From NCBI GenBank assembly GCA_016712345.1, contig JADJRH010000001.1, positions 3,038,001-3,102,000 on the forward strand: a stretch of 64,000 nucleotides of DNA, written 5' to 3'. The notes below the pieces were generated by a model. The model had not been told where the DNA came from. It saw only the letters and a program-made list of their open reading frames with translations, and made no database searches. Shown in pieces: positions 45,013 to 52,780 of the stretch (positions within the stretch are counted from its first letter, which is position 1; every line of letters starts with the position of its first letter). The position numbers and the translations under genes were made by a program. This DNA is from Polyangiaceae bacterium. GTDB lineage: Bacteria; Myxococcota_A; Polyangia; Polyangiales; Polyangiaceae.

Positions 45013-45087
45013 GTCTCGCTACTACCGCAATGAGCGCGTTACGCAAACGCGAAATAGGGCGAGAGGGCCAACGAGATGCACTTTGCT

Positions 45088-45168
45088 CGCTGCCCGAATT
45101 TGGGCAGCGGTCGAGGTGCCGCCGCGCACCCGATTTGGGGAGCGGCCGATCGCCCGTATTGGGGCGAC
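45088..45168 (-). repeat. Three related hairpins between tig and clpP
   Basis: CGCTGCCC-GAATTT-GGGCAGCG (8-bp stem), then a shorter CCCGATTTGGGG version, then TCGCCC-GTATTG-GGGCGA (6-bp stem). All share a CCC..TT.GGG core. They lie just downstream of the tig stop and upstream of clpP, and could form an attenuator or RNA-processing site. Function is inference. Confidence 0.5.
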
Positions 45169-45171
45169 CGA

Positions 45172-46437
45172 TCAGGCTTGTTCGATTTTCGCGGCGGCCT
45201 CGATGACGTCGAGGATTTTGTCTTCGAGGATCATGCCGCGAAGCATTTCTTGTTTCTTGGCGTCGCGATATTCGGCCTTGACCTTTGCCACGTTCTTGCC
45301 GGTTTGCTCCGCAAGTTCTTGGTAGCCCTTTTCAATGTCGGCTTCGGTCAAAGTGATCGCCTTTTGTTTGGCGATCTCCGCCATGAGCAGGCCGGCTCGC
45401 ACTTTCATTTCTGCATCGGCGCGAACGCGGGCGCGAAGCTCGGCGTTCGGATCAATGCGTTGGCCTTGGCGGCGCGCGGTTTGGATGAGTTCACGCTCGG
45501 TGAGCTGCGCTTGTTGATCCACGAGCGAAGGCGGCACGGGGATCGCGTTTTTCTTGCAAAGCTCAATGACGAGCTGCTCCGCAACCGAGTCGCTGGCCTT
45601 TTGAATAAGCTCTTTTCCGATTTTGTTCTTTAGGCTTTCGCGCAACCCGTCGAGGCTTTCGGCTCCAGCGTCCTTCGCCAATTCGTCGTCGACCTCGGGA
45701 TAGACGCGAACTTTTACGGATTTGGCGGTGAGGTGAAAAACGCCTGTTTTGCCGCGCAAATCGGCATTTTGGTGACGCTCCGAAAAGCTCACCTCAACGT
45801 CTTTTTTGTCGCCCTCATTGAGGCCGATGAGACCCTCTTCGATCTCTTTCATGACCTCGCCCGAGCCAACCTCGGTTTCGATCTCTTGCCCTTCGGGGCC
45901 CATCTTTTTGCCGTCGACTTCAAGCGTGAAGACGACGCTCACGATGTCGCCGCGTTCAACGGGGCGGGCCGGATCGGGCGCCTGCACGGTGGAGTGCTCG
46001 CGCCGCAACCGCTGGATCTCCGCATCAATCATGTCGTCGGAGGGAGCGATGCTCGGACGTTTCGCCAGGAGACCTTCCCATTCAACCGACTCAATTTCGG
46101 GGCGAACCTCGAAACGCGCCTTGTAAAGAAAGGCGTCGGTTGGGACCAGCTCGGCCGGCGCGATCGACGGCTGCGAAAGCGGCTGAACGTTGTTGTTCGC
46201 AAGCGCCATGTCCAGCGTCGAGTCGACGAGGCGCTGCGCAACGTCCTGATGCACGCGGCCCGAAAACAGGTGCGCGAGGACGTGACGCGGCGCTTTGCCG
46301 GGTCGGAAGCCTTTGATGTGCGCCGTCTTTGCCAGAGCTGAATACGCCTTTTCCACCTCCGAGCGGACTCGCTCGGCGGGAACTTCGACCTTCAGCTCCA
46401 AAAGAACGGGGGAGAGTTTCTCGACGGTGACTTGCAT
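45172..46437 (-). CDS. tig: Trigger factor (ribosome-associated chaperone and PPIase)
   Basis: 421 residues. N-terminal ribosome-binding domain with GFRPGKAPRHVL (the conserved GFRxGKxP motif) around residues 40-50, central FKBP-like region (FHLTAKSVKVRVYPEVDDELAK), and a helical C-terminal domain. Trigger factor binds nascent chains leaving the ribosome. First gene of the tig-clpP-clpX-lon cluster. A terminator for the preceding small acidic gene lies about 80 bp upstream, so tig has its own promoter in between. Confidence 0.95.
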   Translation of the reverse strand: MQVTVEKLSPVLLELKVEVPAERVRSEVEKAYSALAKTAHIKGFRPGKAPRHVLAHLFSGRVHQDVAQRLVDSTLDMALANNNVQPLSQPSIAPAELVPTDAFLYKARFEVRPEIESVEWEGLLAKRPSIAPSDDMIDAEIQRLRREHSTVQAPDPARPVERGDIVSVVFTLEVDGKKMGPEGQEIETEVGSGEVMKEIEEGLIGLNEGDKKDVEVSFSERHQNADLRGKTGVFHLTAKSVKVRVYPEVDDELAKDAGAESLDGLRESLKNKIGKELIQKASDSVAEQLVIELCKKNAIPVPPSLVDQQAQLTERELIQTARRQGQRIDPNAELRARVRADAEMKVRAGLLMAEIAKQKAITLTEADIEKGYQELAEQTGKNVAKVKAEYRDAKKQEMLRGMILEDKILDVIEAAAKIEQA

Positions 46438-46510
46438 GACAGTGGGAGAGCCGCCTTATCGCCCCAGCTCTCGAAGGTCAAGCAGTGGCGCGATCGAGGC
46501 CGCAAAATGA

Positions 46511-46552
46511 ACAAAAAAGTGCACCCCAACGGAGAGGCGTCCGTTGGGGTGC
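46511..46552 (-). terminator. Strong rho-independent terminator after the small acidic gene
   Basis: Perfect 13-bp stem GCACCCCAACGGA / TCCGTTGGGGTGC (46521-46533 and 46540-46552) with a 6-nt loop, followed on the minus strand by T6. Reading from the small acidic gene (ending 46646), it would stop transcription before tig. Confidence 0.9.
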
Positions 46553-46645
46553 GGTTCCCCGGGAGGCGGGGATAAATCCAAAAATTGCAGCGCTTTACGG
46601 GCCTTACAGGAGCGCCGCTGCCCGCTTTAAAGCGGGCTCTGCGCG

Positions 46646-46807
46646 TCAATAGTCTTCGTCGTCGTCCGAACTCATTTCGAAGTCGAGGTCAGCGTCGAAC
46701 GCCGGCTCTTCAACAAGGTCTTCGACGGTGAGGCCCAAACGAGTGCCCTCGCGCAGGTAGTCACGATCAAACTCGGCGAACGTGCGGAAGCTCTTCGGCA
46801 GCGGCAT
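46646..46807 (-). CDS. Small acidic conserved-looking protein (53 aa)
   Basis: I do not recognise this gene. It starts at ATG 46807 with an excellent GGAGGAG ribosome-binding site a few bases upstream. The product begins MPLPKSFRTFAEFDRDYLRE, then GTRLGLTVEDLVEEPAFDAD, and ends in an acidic tail (SSDDDEDY). The first half looks like an amphipathic helix pair and the second is highly negative. With its own strong ribosome-binding site and terminator it forms a single-gene unit, suggesting high expression. It may bind a basic partner such as DNA-binding or ribosomal proteins; that is speculation. A longer reading frame from 46930 has no such signal. Confidence 0.6.
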   Translation of the reverse strand: MPLPKSFRTFAEFDRDYLREGTRLGLTVEDLVEEPAFDADLDFEMSSDDDEDY

Positions 46808-47161
46808 GACTCCTCCAAAAGCGGCTCGCGCGTGGCGAGCGAAAAAAAGACCTACGGACGACCGGGAATTTTCAGCGCAACGACAGAGGCGCGATGACCG
46901 CTCGGTACCGGACCGGTCCAGAACGAACACGCGAGGATTCGCTCTCGCGAGTTGTCTCGAACCGGTTCCAGCGCCTGCGCAAGCCGATTGGAGGTCCGCT
47001 GCTTTGGCCCGCGAGTGCGCAGTGTTGCGCGCTCCCGTCCAGTTGTTTCGTGACCACCTGCACCTACATCAAGCGACATGTCGGGACATTAATTACCCGA
47101 CGCCGATGGGCCAAGAAATCACTTGCACTTTGTGAACGGCGTCGGCATTGCCAGGCCCCCT

Positions 47162-47998
47162 ATGTCGCAGCCCCTCGTTCTCGCCGTGGCCAACCAAAAG
47201 GGCGGCGTGGGCAAGACCACCACGAGCGTCAACCTAGCTGCGAGCCTCGCCACAGCCGAACGACGCACGCTTTTGATCGACTGCGATCCGCAGGGAAACG
47301 CGTCGAGCGGCGTTGGCATCGCTCCACGCACGGCTGAAACAACCCTCTACGACGTGCTTATCGGCAGCGTCCCGCTTTCGCGCGCAATCACCAAAACCGC
47401 GGTGCCCAGGCTCGATGTGGTGCCTTCCACGCAGGATCTCGTGGCAGCGGAGATCGAATTGATCGATCGCGAAGATCGCGCGCTTGTCCTTCGCAACGCT
47501 CTCAAAGGCCAGATCGACGATTACGCGTGCGTGGTGCTCGACTGTCCTCCGTCGCTCGGTCTTCTCACGCTCAACGCGCTGAGCGCGGCGGATCGAGTGG
47601 TGGTGCCGCTTCAGTGCGAGTACTACGCCCTTGAAGGGTTGACGCACTTGATGGCGACGATCGACCGCGTTCGAGCCGCCTACAATCCAAACTTGTCGGT
47701 CGAGGGCATCGTCTTAACGATGTACGACGGCAGAACGTCGCTGACGCACCAGGTGGCGAGTGAAGTTCAAGGACACTTCAAGGTGTTTGACACGATCATT
47801 CCTCGCAACGTGAAGCTGAGCGAGGCGCCGTCCCACGGAATGCCGGCGGTGCTTTACGACATCCAGTCAAAAGGCGCCCAGGGGTATTTGAGCCTCGCGC
47901 GTGAGATCATTGAGGCGAACGAAAAGCTGCGATCGGTGAAGCCCGCCCGCGGAAAAGGCAGGTCGGCCGCTCAATCGAAGGAAGCAAAAGCCCGATGA
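47162..47998 (+). CDS. parA: ParA/Soj chromosome-partitioning ATPase
   Basis: About 278 residues from ATG 47162. Deviant Walker A VANQKGGVGKTTTSVNLAA (residues about 9-27), Walker A' LLIDCDPQGNAS and Walker B CVVLDCPPSLG. Moves ParB-bound origins. Overlaps parB by 4 bp. I prefer ATG 47162 to an ATG at 47123 because it starts just before the first strand. It is divergent from the small acidic gene. Confidence 0.95.
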   Translation: MSQPLVLAVANQKGGVGKTTTSVNLAASLATAERRTLLIDCDPQGNASSGVGIAPRTAETTLYDVLIGSVPLSRAITKTAVPRLDVVPSTQDLVAAEIELIDREDRALVLRNALKGQIDDYACVVLDCPPSLGLLTLNALSAADRVVVPLQCEYYALEGLTHLMATIDRVRAAYNPNLSVEGIVLTMYDGRTSLTHQVASEVQGHFKVFDTIIPRNVKLSEAPSHGMPAVLYDIQSKGAQGYLSLAREIIEANEKLRSVKPARGKGRSAAQSKEAKAR

Positions 47999-48888
47999 AC
48001 GGTGATTCAAGAGGCACGCGTCGCGCATTGGGTCGAGGGCTCGATGCGCTGCTCCCGGCGGCCACTCCGCCGGCGGGTTTCGCTGACAAGAGCGTGTTTC
48101 TGTGCCCTGTTGAAAAGATCGCGCCGCAGGCGGGACAGCCGAGGCAGCACTTTGACGAAGCCGAGCTAAACGAACTTACGGCGAGCATTCGCGAGCACGG
48201 GATCATTGAACCGCTCGTTGTGCGGCGGGTCGCGAAGGACACCGACTCGTATGAGCTGATTGCGGGTGAGCGACGGTGGCGGGCGGCGCAGCGCGCGGGA
48301 CTGAAAGATGTTCTGGTCGTTGTAAAAGATGTTTCGCCCAAAGAAGCGTTTGAGCTGGCGCTTGTTGAAAATGTTCAACGCGCCGACCTCAACCCCATTG
48401 AAGTGGCCGAAGCGTTCGATCGGCTGATTCGCGAACATGCGTACACACACGAAACGCTCGCAACGAAAGTTGGAAAAGATCGAACCACGGTCGTCAATGC
48501 GCTGCGTTTGCTGAAGTTGCCGGCGCAGGTGCGTTCCCTCGTGATCGCTCGTGAACTCACGGAAGGGCACGCTCGGGCGATTTTGGGCGCACCGAACGAC
48601 AAGGTGATGAACGATGTCGCCGAGAAAACGGTGCGCGGCAAACTTCCTGTGCGGAAGGTTGAGGCGCTCATTCGAGCGGCACGCGCAAAAGAACGCGGCG
48701 AAAAGCCCGAAAAAGAGGGCGAAGCCAAAAAGAAAAAGTCGCCGAGCGTGCTCGATCTCGAAGCGCGTTTGGAGCGCCGCCTCGGAACGAAAGTGGAAGT
48801 GTTGGATCAGAACGGCGCGGGCCAAATCGTTGTCGCCTACGGATCGCTCGACGAACTCGATCGCATCCTTCGCGCGATCGGTGCCTGA
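47995..48888 (+). CDS. parB: ParB/Spo0J chromosome-partitioning protein
   Basis: 297 residues. N-terminal nuclease-fold domain with CTP-binding motifs AGERRWRAAQRAG and ENVQRADLNPIE, a central helix-turn-helix (TLATKVGKDRTTVVNALRLL) that binds parS, a basic linker and a C-terminal dimer domain (LDLEARLERRLGTKVEV). Works with ParA to segregate origins. No canonical parS (TGTTTCACGTGAAACA-like) was seen in the window. Confidence 0.95.
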   Translation: MNGDSRGTRRALGRGLDALLPAATPPAGFADKSVFLCPVEKIAPQAGQPRQHFDEAELNELTASIREHGIIEPLVVRRVAKDTDSYELIAGERRWRAAQRAGLKDVLVVVKDVSPKEAFELALVENVQRADLNPIEVAEAFDRLIREHAYTHETLATKVGKDRTTVVNALRLLKLPAQVRSLVIARELTEGHARAILGAPNDKVMNDVAEKTVRGKLPVRKVEALIRAARAKERGEKPEKEGEAKKKKSPSVLDLEARLERRLGTKVEVLDQNGAGQIVVAYGSLDELDRILRAIGA

Positions 48889-48910
48889 CCGGTGCGGGCA
48901 GACGGGCCGG

Positions 48911-48982
48911 CTAGTACCGCGATTCAATCAACCCGATGGGTTGATTGCCGCTGCTTCGCAGCGCTCGAAATCGCGGTACTAG
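48911..48982. repeat. CTAG-ended three-way-junction palindrome (element A)
   Basis: Outer arms CTAGTACCGCGATT / AATCGCGGTACTAG (14 bp, perfect). Inside are two hairpins: CAATCAACCC-GAT-GGGTTGATTG (10 bp) and CGCTGC-TTC-GCAGCG (6 bp). Together they make a cloverleaf-like cruciform of 72 bp. Function unknown. Confidence 0.8.
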
Positions 48983-48992
48983 TTTTGTTTCC

Positions 48993-49033
48993 GTGGGGCA
49001 TTCGCCCCACACCCCGGCCGCGCAGGCGCGGCC
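48993..49033. repeat. Two hairpins between elements A and B
   Basis: GTGGGGC-ATTC-GCCCCAC and GGCCGCGC-AG-GCGCGGCC. The same pair, in inverted order, recurs between elements C and D at 49165-49202. Confidence 0.75.
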
Positions 49034-49114
49034 CTAGTGCACCGAGTTGATAAAGCAACGAACCCTTGCTGCAATTCATCTGAACCCATCAGTTCTACGG
49101 AATCGGTGCACTAG
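49034..49114. repeat. CTAG-ended inverted repeat (element B)
   Basis: Arms CTAGTGCACCGA / TCGGTGCACTAG, 12 bp perfect, with a 57-bp spacer. Its right CTAG is shared with the next element. Confidence 0.8.
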
Positions 49115-49164
49115 TTCCGCTCGTCAGAAGTTTGGCCCTGATTGACCCCTTCGTGCGGAACTAG
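49111..49164. repeat. CTAG-ended inverted repeat (element C)
   Basis: Arms CTAGTTCCGC / GCGGAACTAG, 10 bp perfect, spacer 34 bp, sharing its left CTAG with element B. Confidence 0.8.
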
Positions 49165-49202
49165 CCGCGCGCAAGCGCGGGGGGTGTGGGGCGGAGCCCC
49201 AC
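49165..49202. repeat. Two hairpins between elements C and D
   Basis: CCGCGC-GCAA-GCGCGG and GTGGGGC-GGA-GCCCCAC, the mirror arrangement of the pair at 48993-49033. This shows an inverted duplication within the array. Confidence 0.75.
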
Positions 49203-49213
49203 GAGACAAAAGA

Positions 49214-49286
49214 TAGTGTCGCGTGGGCGAAGCGCGACGCGCAGCGGCGACAAAAGTCCGGCAGGACGTTTGACACGCGGCACTAG
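49214..49286. repeat. Imperfect CTAG-ended element D, including dispersed repeat copy 2
   Basis: Left arm TAGTGTCGCGTG and right arm CACGCGGCACTAG (one mismatch). The right half contains CAAAAGTCC-GGCA-GGACGTTTG and matches the 28079-28121 repeat in inverted orientation. A GTGTACAC follows directly at 49288-49295. Confidence 0.75.
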
Positions 49287-49319
49287 TGTGTACACTTGAT
49301 CGGTCACACCGTATGTGAG

Positions 49320-51617
49320 TCAGCGCGTGATCGCGGCGACGACGGCCGCGGCCACAACCAGCAGCGTGACAATAATCAAAACGAGCGGAGGTCCGCCCTT
49401 TCGCTTTGCAACCGCTTTCGTTGGAGCTGCGTCGACAGCGGGCGCCGCGGACTCCGTTTGGGTTGCGGTTGTCTCGGCTTCCGTTTTTGCGGGTTCGTTG
49501 GAGTGCGCGCCGTCCGGACTGTTTTCGTCCGACGCTGATTTCGAATTGGGGCCGGCGGGCGCCTCGGCAGCGTTGCTGTTCTTGGGAGCATCGGCGTTCG
49601 GCGCTTGACCTTCAATGTTTGCGGCCGGGCGCACCGTCGAAGCCGACACGGGTGCATCACTCGGCGCTTCGCGATCGGCCTCAATGCCGGAGCGGCGAAC
49701 GGGCTGACTCGGCAACCCCACGCGGCGAGGTTGCTGGCTATTGGGCCCGTCCCCGGTGTCGGAAGATTGGGCTGTCCAATTGCGAACAACGTCTCGGCGC
49801 AGGGAGATATCCGCGCCGAATGCATCTCGCATAAACGCGGCAACGTCGCGCGACGAACCCACGTAGCACTCGGGGTCGCCCGTTTCGCGCACCGCCGCTT
49901 CAATGGCGTCGGCCATATCGGCCGCGGATGAGTACCTTTCGCGCATGTCGCGTTGAAGGGCGCGCGCGACGGCCCGAGCGAGCAACTCAGGAACGTCGCT
50001 CGCCAACTCACTTGCGAGCGGAATTGGGTCCACAAGAATCCTAGAGAGAGTGGCGCCGTCGGTGTCCGCTCGAAAGAGGCGTCGGCCCACGAGCACTTCC
50101 CACAGAATGACGCCCATTCCAAACAGATCGGACCTGCGATCGAGCGGCTGGCCCGTTGCCTGTTCGGGCGAAAGGTACGCAAGCTTGCCCTTTACGGTGG
50201 CGCTGCGGGTGGTTGAAAGCCGCGACGACGCTCGAGCCACGCCGAAATCAGTGATGCGTGAAGAGCCGTCCACGCCGACGAGGATGTTTTGCGGCGAACA
50301 GTCGCGATGAACCAAGTCGACGTGCTCCCCCGACGAATCGGTAAGTTCATGGGCAGCGTGAAGCCCATGAAGCGCATCGATCATGATGCGCAGGCCCACG
50401 TGGCGCGGAAGCATTCCCGTCGCCGTCGCCCGCGCCATCACGCCTGAAAGCGTGTCGCCCTCAATGTAATCCATCACCAGGTAATACCCGGCCTCGCTTG
50501 TCCCCACTTCGAGGATGGGCACCACGTTTGGGTGGTGAATTCCCGCGGCCAACCTCGCTTCGTCGAGGAACATGTCGATGAACTCCTGCTCGTCGGCGAG
50601 GTGCGGATGCAGGCGTTTGATTGCGTAAAAGCGCTGAAATCCCGCGACACCGGCCAAACGCGCAAGGTACACAGTGGCCATCCCGCCGGACGCGATTTCG
50701 CCGATCAACTCATAGCGGTCGAGATGCCGACGCGAATCGGTCGGGTCGAGAAGCTTGAGATTGCCCGTCGCGGCGCGACCGCTTCGAATGGCTGCGTCGA
50801 ACGATGCCCTCGTGGCTCCCGCCGCACCGGCGTCGCGCGTTGCAGATCGCGTTGATGGTGCCCGCAGGCTTCGCGGTTCTTCGCCTGAAGCCGACGGAAA
50901 GCGAACGCTTCGGGGAGTGTCGGAGATGGGGCTCTCCCGATCCGGCCGGGAGTCGAGCGTTTCGCGGCCCCAGCGAGGGCGCTCCGGCGCTGCGCTCACG
51001 CGGTTCATGCGAACGGTGGGGCGGAGAGGTTGAGCCCCGACAGAACGCGGCGTTGCAGGCGGACTTGTGTCCGGCGGCGGTGTTCGAGGAGCTTCTTGAA
51101 CAGTGACGTGAGGAGCGCGCGTGACCGCCGACGCAGCTTCGCCGGATGATCGCGACAGCGGCGTGCGAGCGCTTTCGGGGCCCGCTTCCCAACGATCGTT
51201 TCGTCTCATCGGCGCCGATTCGCGCAACCCCGCCGACCTTCGCGAACTGGAGGCGGGCACGGGCGCCGGCGCGGGATCATGGCGAGCCGCGACGGTGGAG
51301 CGGCTGGGAGTCTCAAGCTTGAGATCGCTTGCGAGTTGAATCAGCCGGTGATCGCTTGGAAATAGTCGGATCGCCCGCGTGACGACGGCCCTTGCTTCGT
51401 TCGCGTCGGCGGCCACGATCTGCAACTTGGCGACAGCCACCAGCACTTCGGCGTTTTCACCGTGCGCTTGCAGCGCATGTTCAGCTGCTTGTTGGAGCGT
51501 ATGTCGTTGTACTGCGCCCGCTTCGGCGTATTGCGTGAGCGAAGCCAATAGCTCGAGCGTCGTGGTCAAATCCACGCTGTCTGCAGCATTGGCTGGCAGG
51601 CGTTCCCGCACCGACAT
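49320..51617 (-). CDS. Membrane-anchored Ser/Thr protein kinase
   Basis: 765 residues. About 100 helical TPR-like residues lead, then a Pro/Ser/Arg-rich linker to about 295. The Hanks-type kinase domain spans about 301-570: GEIASGGMATVYLARL (P-loop), YAIKRLH (catalytic Lys), LVHRDCSPQNILV (catalytic loop, with Ser-Pro in place of the usual Lys-Pro or Leu-Lys), and ITDFGVA. A disordered C-terminal region ends in one membrane helix (PPLVLIIVTLLVVAAAVVAA), so the kinase would sit in the cytoplasm as a tail-anchored protein. The HRDCSPQN version is common in Myxococcota kinases. The substrate is unknown. Confidence 0.93.
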   Translation of the reverse strand: MSVRERLPANAADSVDLTTTLELLASLTQYAEAGAVQRHTLQQAAEHALQAHGENAEVLVAVAKLQIVAADANEARAVVTRAIRLFPSDHRLIQLASDLKLETPSRSTVAARHDPAPAPVPASSSRRSAGLRESAPMRRNDRWEAGPESARTPLSRSSGEAASAVTRAPHVTVQEAPRTPPPDTSPPATPRSVGAQPLRPTVRMNRVSAAPERPRWGRETLDSRPDRESPISDTPRSVRFPSASGEEPRSLRAPSTRSATRDAGAAGATRASFDAAIRSGRAATGNLKLLDPTDSRRHLDRYELIGEIASGGMATVYLARLAGVAGFQRFYAIKRLHPHLADEQEFIDMFLDEARLAAGIHHPNVVPILEVGTSEAGYYLVMDYIEGDTLSGVMARATATGMLPRHVGLRIMIDALHGLHAAHELTDSSGEHVDLVHRDCSPQNILVGVDGSSRITDFGVARASSRLSTTRSATVKGKLAYLSPEQATGQPLDRRSDLFGMGVILWEVLVGRRLFRADTDGATLSRILVDPIPLASELASDVPELLARAVARALQRDMRERYSSAADMADAIEAAVRETGDPECYVGSSRDVAAFMRDAFGADISLRRDVVRNWTAQSSDTGDGPNSQQPRRVGLPSQPVRRSGIEADREAPSDAPVSASTVRPAANIEGQAPNADAPKNSNAAEAPAGPNSKSASDENSPDGAHSNEPAKTEAETTATQTESAAPAVDAAPTKAVAKRKGGPPLVLIIVTLLVVAAAVVAAITR

Positions 51618-51763
51618 TCAGCCCAAACTTATACAGCATCGCCGGACAGAAACGCGCGCTTCGGTCGCTCGTCACCAGAAGGTTGCACTCCTGCAACAGT
51701 TCGCGGGTGTGCACCACGTGGAAGTGTTCGGAATACGGGTGCATTCGATCGTTTGGCCGAGGA

Positions 51764-52780
51764 CTACGGCTTCTGCTTTTTGATCTCTTTGAGCTTGTCT
51801 TTCGCGTTCTTGCCGATTTCGGTGCCCTCCCCGAGTTTTGCGGCCTGCTCCAATGCGTTGACGGCGTTGAGCTTGTACTTTTTGAGGTCGAGCGAATAGC
51901 TCATGCCGAGGTAGTAAAAAGCGGCTGCAAACTTTGGATCTGCCTTGGTTGCCGCCTCAAAGTCTTGGCGCGCCCCGGGTTCATCCGAAAGTTCGTGTTT
52001 GCAGGTTCCGCGACGCACGAGCCACTCCGGTTCGGTTTTGCTCTTCAGCGCGATATCAAACGCGCGTACACAATCGGCGTACGCACCGGCTTTGCCGAGC
52101 ATCCGGCCAATGGTCACCACCATTGGGACGTTTTCTTTTGCGCCGTCGAGCGCCTTCTTTAGTTGCTCCGCAGCTTTGGCCATGTCGTTTGCTTCAAAAA
52201 GCAACGCCCCGTAGGCGAACCTGAGGTCGGCGCTGTCACCCTTTGCAACCGCCGCGTCGTACGCTTTTGCCGCGTTTGCGTAGTCTTTTTTGAGCCCGTA
52301 GGCGAAGCCCAGGTTTTGGTTTAGCCCCGGGTCATCGGGGGCTTTTTCCAAAGCTTTTTTAACAACTGCAATGGCTTGATCGGGCCGCGACGGCTCATCG
52401 AGATAAAGCGCCGCCAGGTTGGTGGCCGCGTCGATGAGGGTTGCGTCAAGTTCAATTGCTTTTGCGTAGAACGTCTCGGCGGCCTTTTTATCGCCGAGCA
52501 TTTCGTTCGTTACGCCCATGTAATAGTTGGCTTCCGCGTGATCGGACTTTTCGGAGAGCGCCAGTTCGAGGTGTTTTTTCGCCTCGTCGAACTTTTCGTT
52601 TTTGATGTACGCGATGGCGCGCTGAAGCTCGGTGTTGGCCGCGCTCGCTGAAAGTCCGGTGGCGCCGCCGGCCGGCGGATCTGCAATGAGCACCGGGTCT
52701 TCGGGCGGCGGCGTGGATGAGCATGCCGCCGAAAGCGAAACAATCCCCAGCGCGATCAACGTTTTTATCGAACAGCCCAT
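51764..52780 (-). CDS. TPR-repeat lipoprotein
   Basis: 338 residues. Lipobox SLSAACSS with Cys about residue 20; the mature part is a chain of about seven TPR units, for example EKFDEAKKHLELALSEKSDH, GDKKAAETFYAKAIELDATL and EPGARQDFEAATKADPKF. TPR lipoproteins usually scaffold envelope complexes. Its start overlaps the glnD stop by 16 bp, so the two are likely coupled although functionally different. Confidence 0.85.
   Translation of the reverse strand: MGCSIKTLIALGIVSLSAACSSTPPPEDPVLIADPPAGGATGLSASAANTELQRAIAYIKNEKFDEAKKHLELALSEKSDHAEANYYMGVTNEMLGDKKAAETFYAKAIELDATLIDAATNLAALYLDEPSRPDQAIAVVKKALEKAPDDPGLNQNLGFAYGLKKDYANAAKAYDAAVAKGDSADLRFAYGALLFEANDMAKAAEQLKKALDGAKENVPMVVTIGRMLGKAGAYADCVRAFDIALKSKTEPEWLVRRGTCKHELSDEPGARQDFEAATKADPKFAAAFYYLGMSYSLDLKKYKLNAVNALEQAAKLGEGTEIGKNAKDKLKEIKKQKP

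Noticed and set aside
48911..48982. Element A as a tRNA or structured ncRNA gene
   Set aside because: Cloverleaf-like shape, but no T-loop GTTC, CCA, or D-loop consensus; arms are perfect DNA palindromes with CTAG ends.
47000..49320. Canonical parS site near parAB
   Set aside because: No TGTTTCACGTGAAACA-like 16-mer was found by eye; the CTAG palindromes do not resemble parS.
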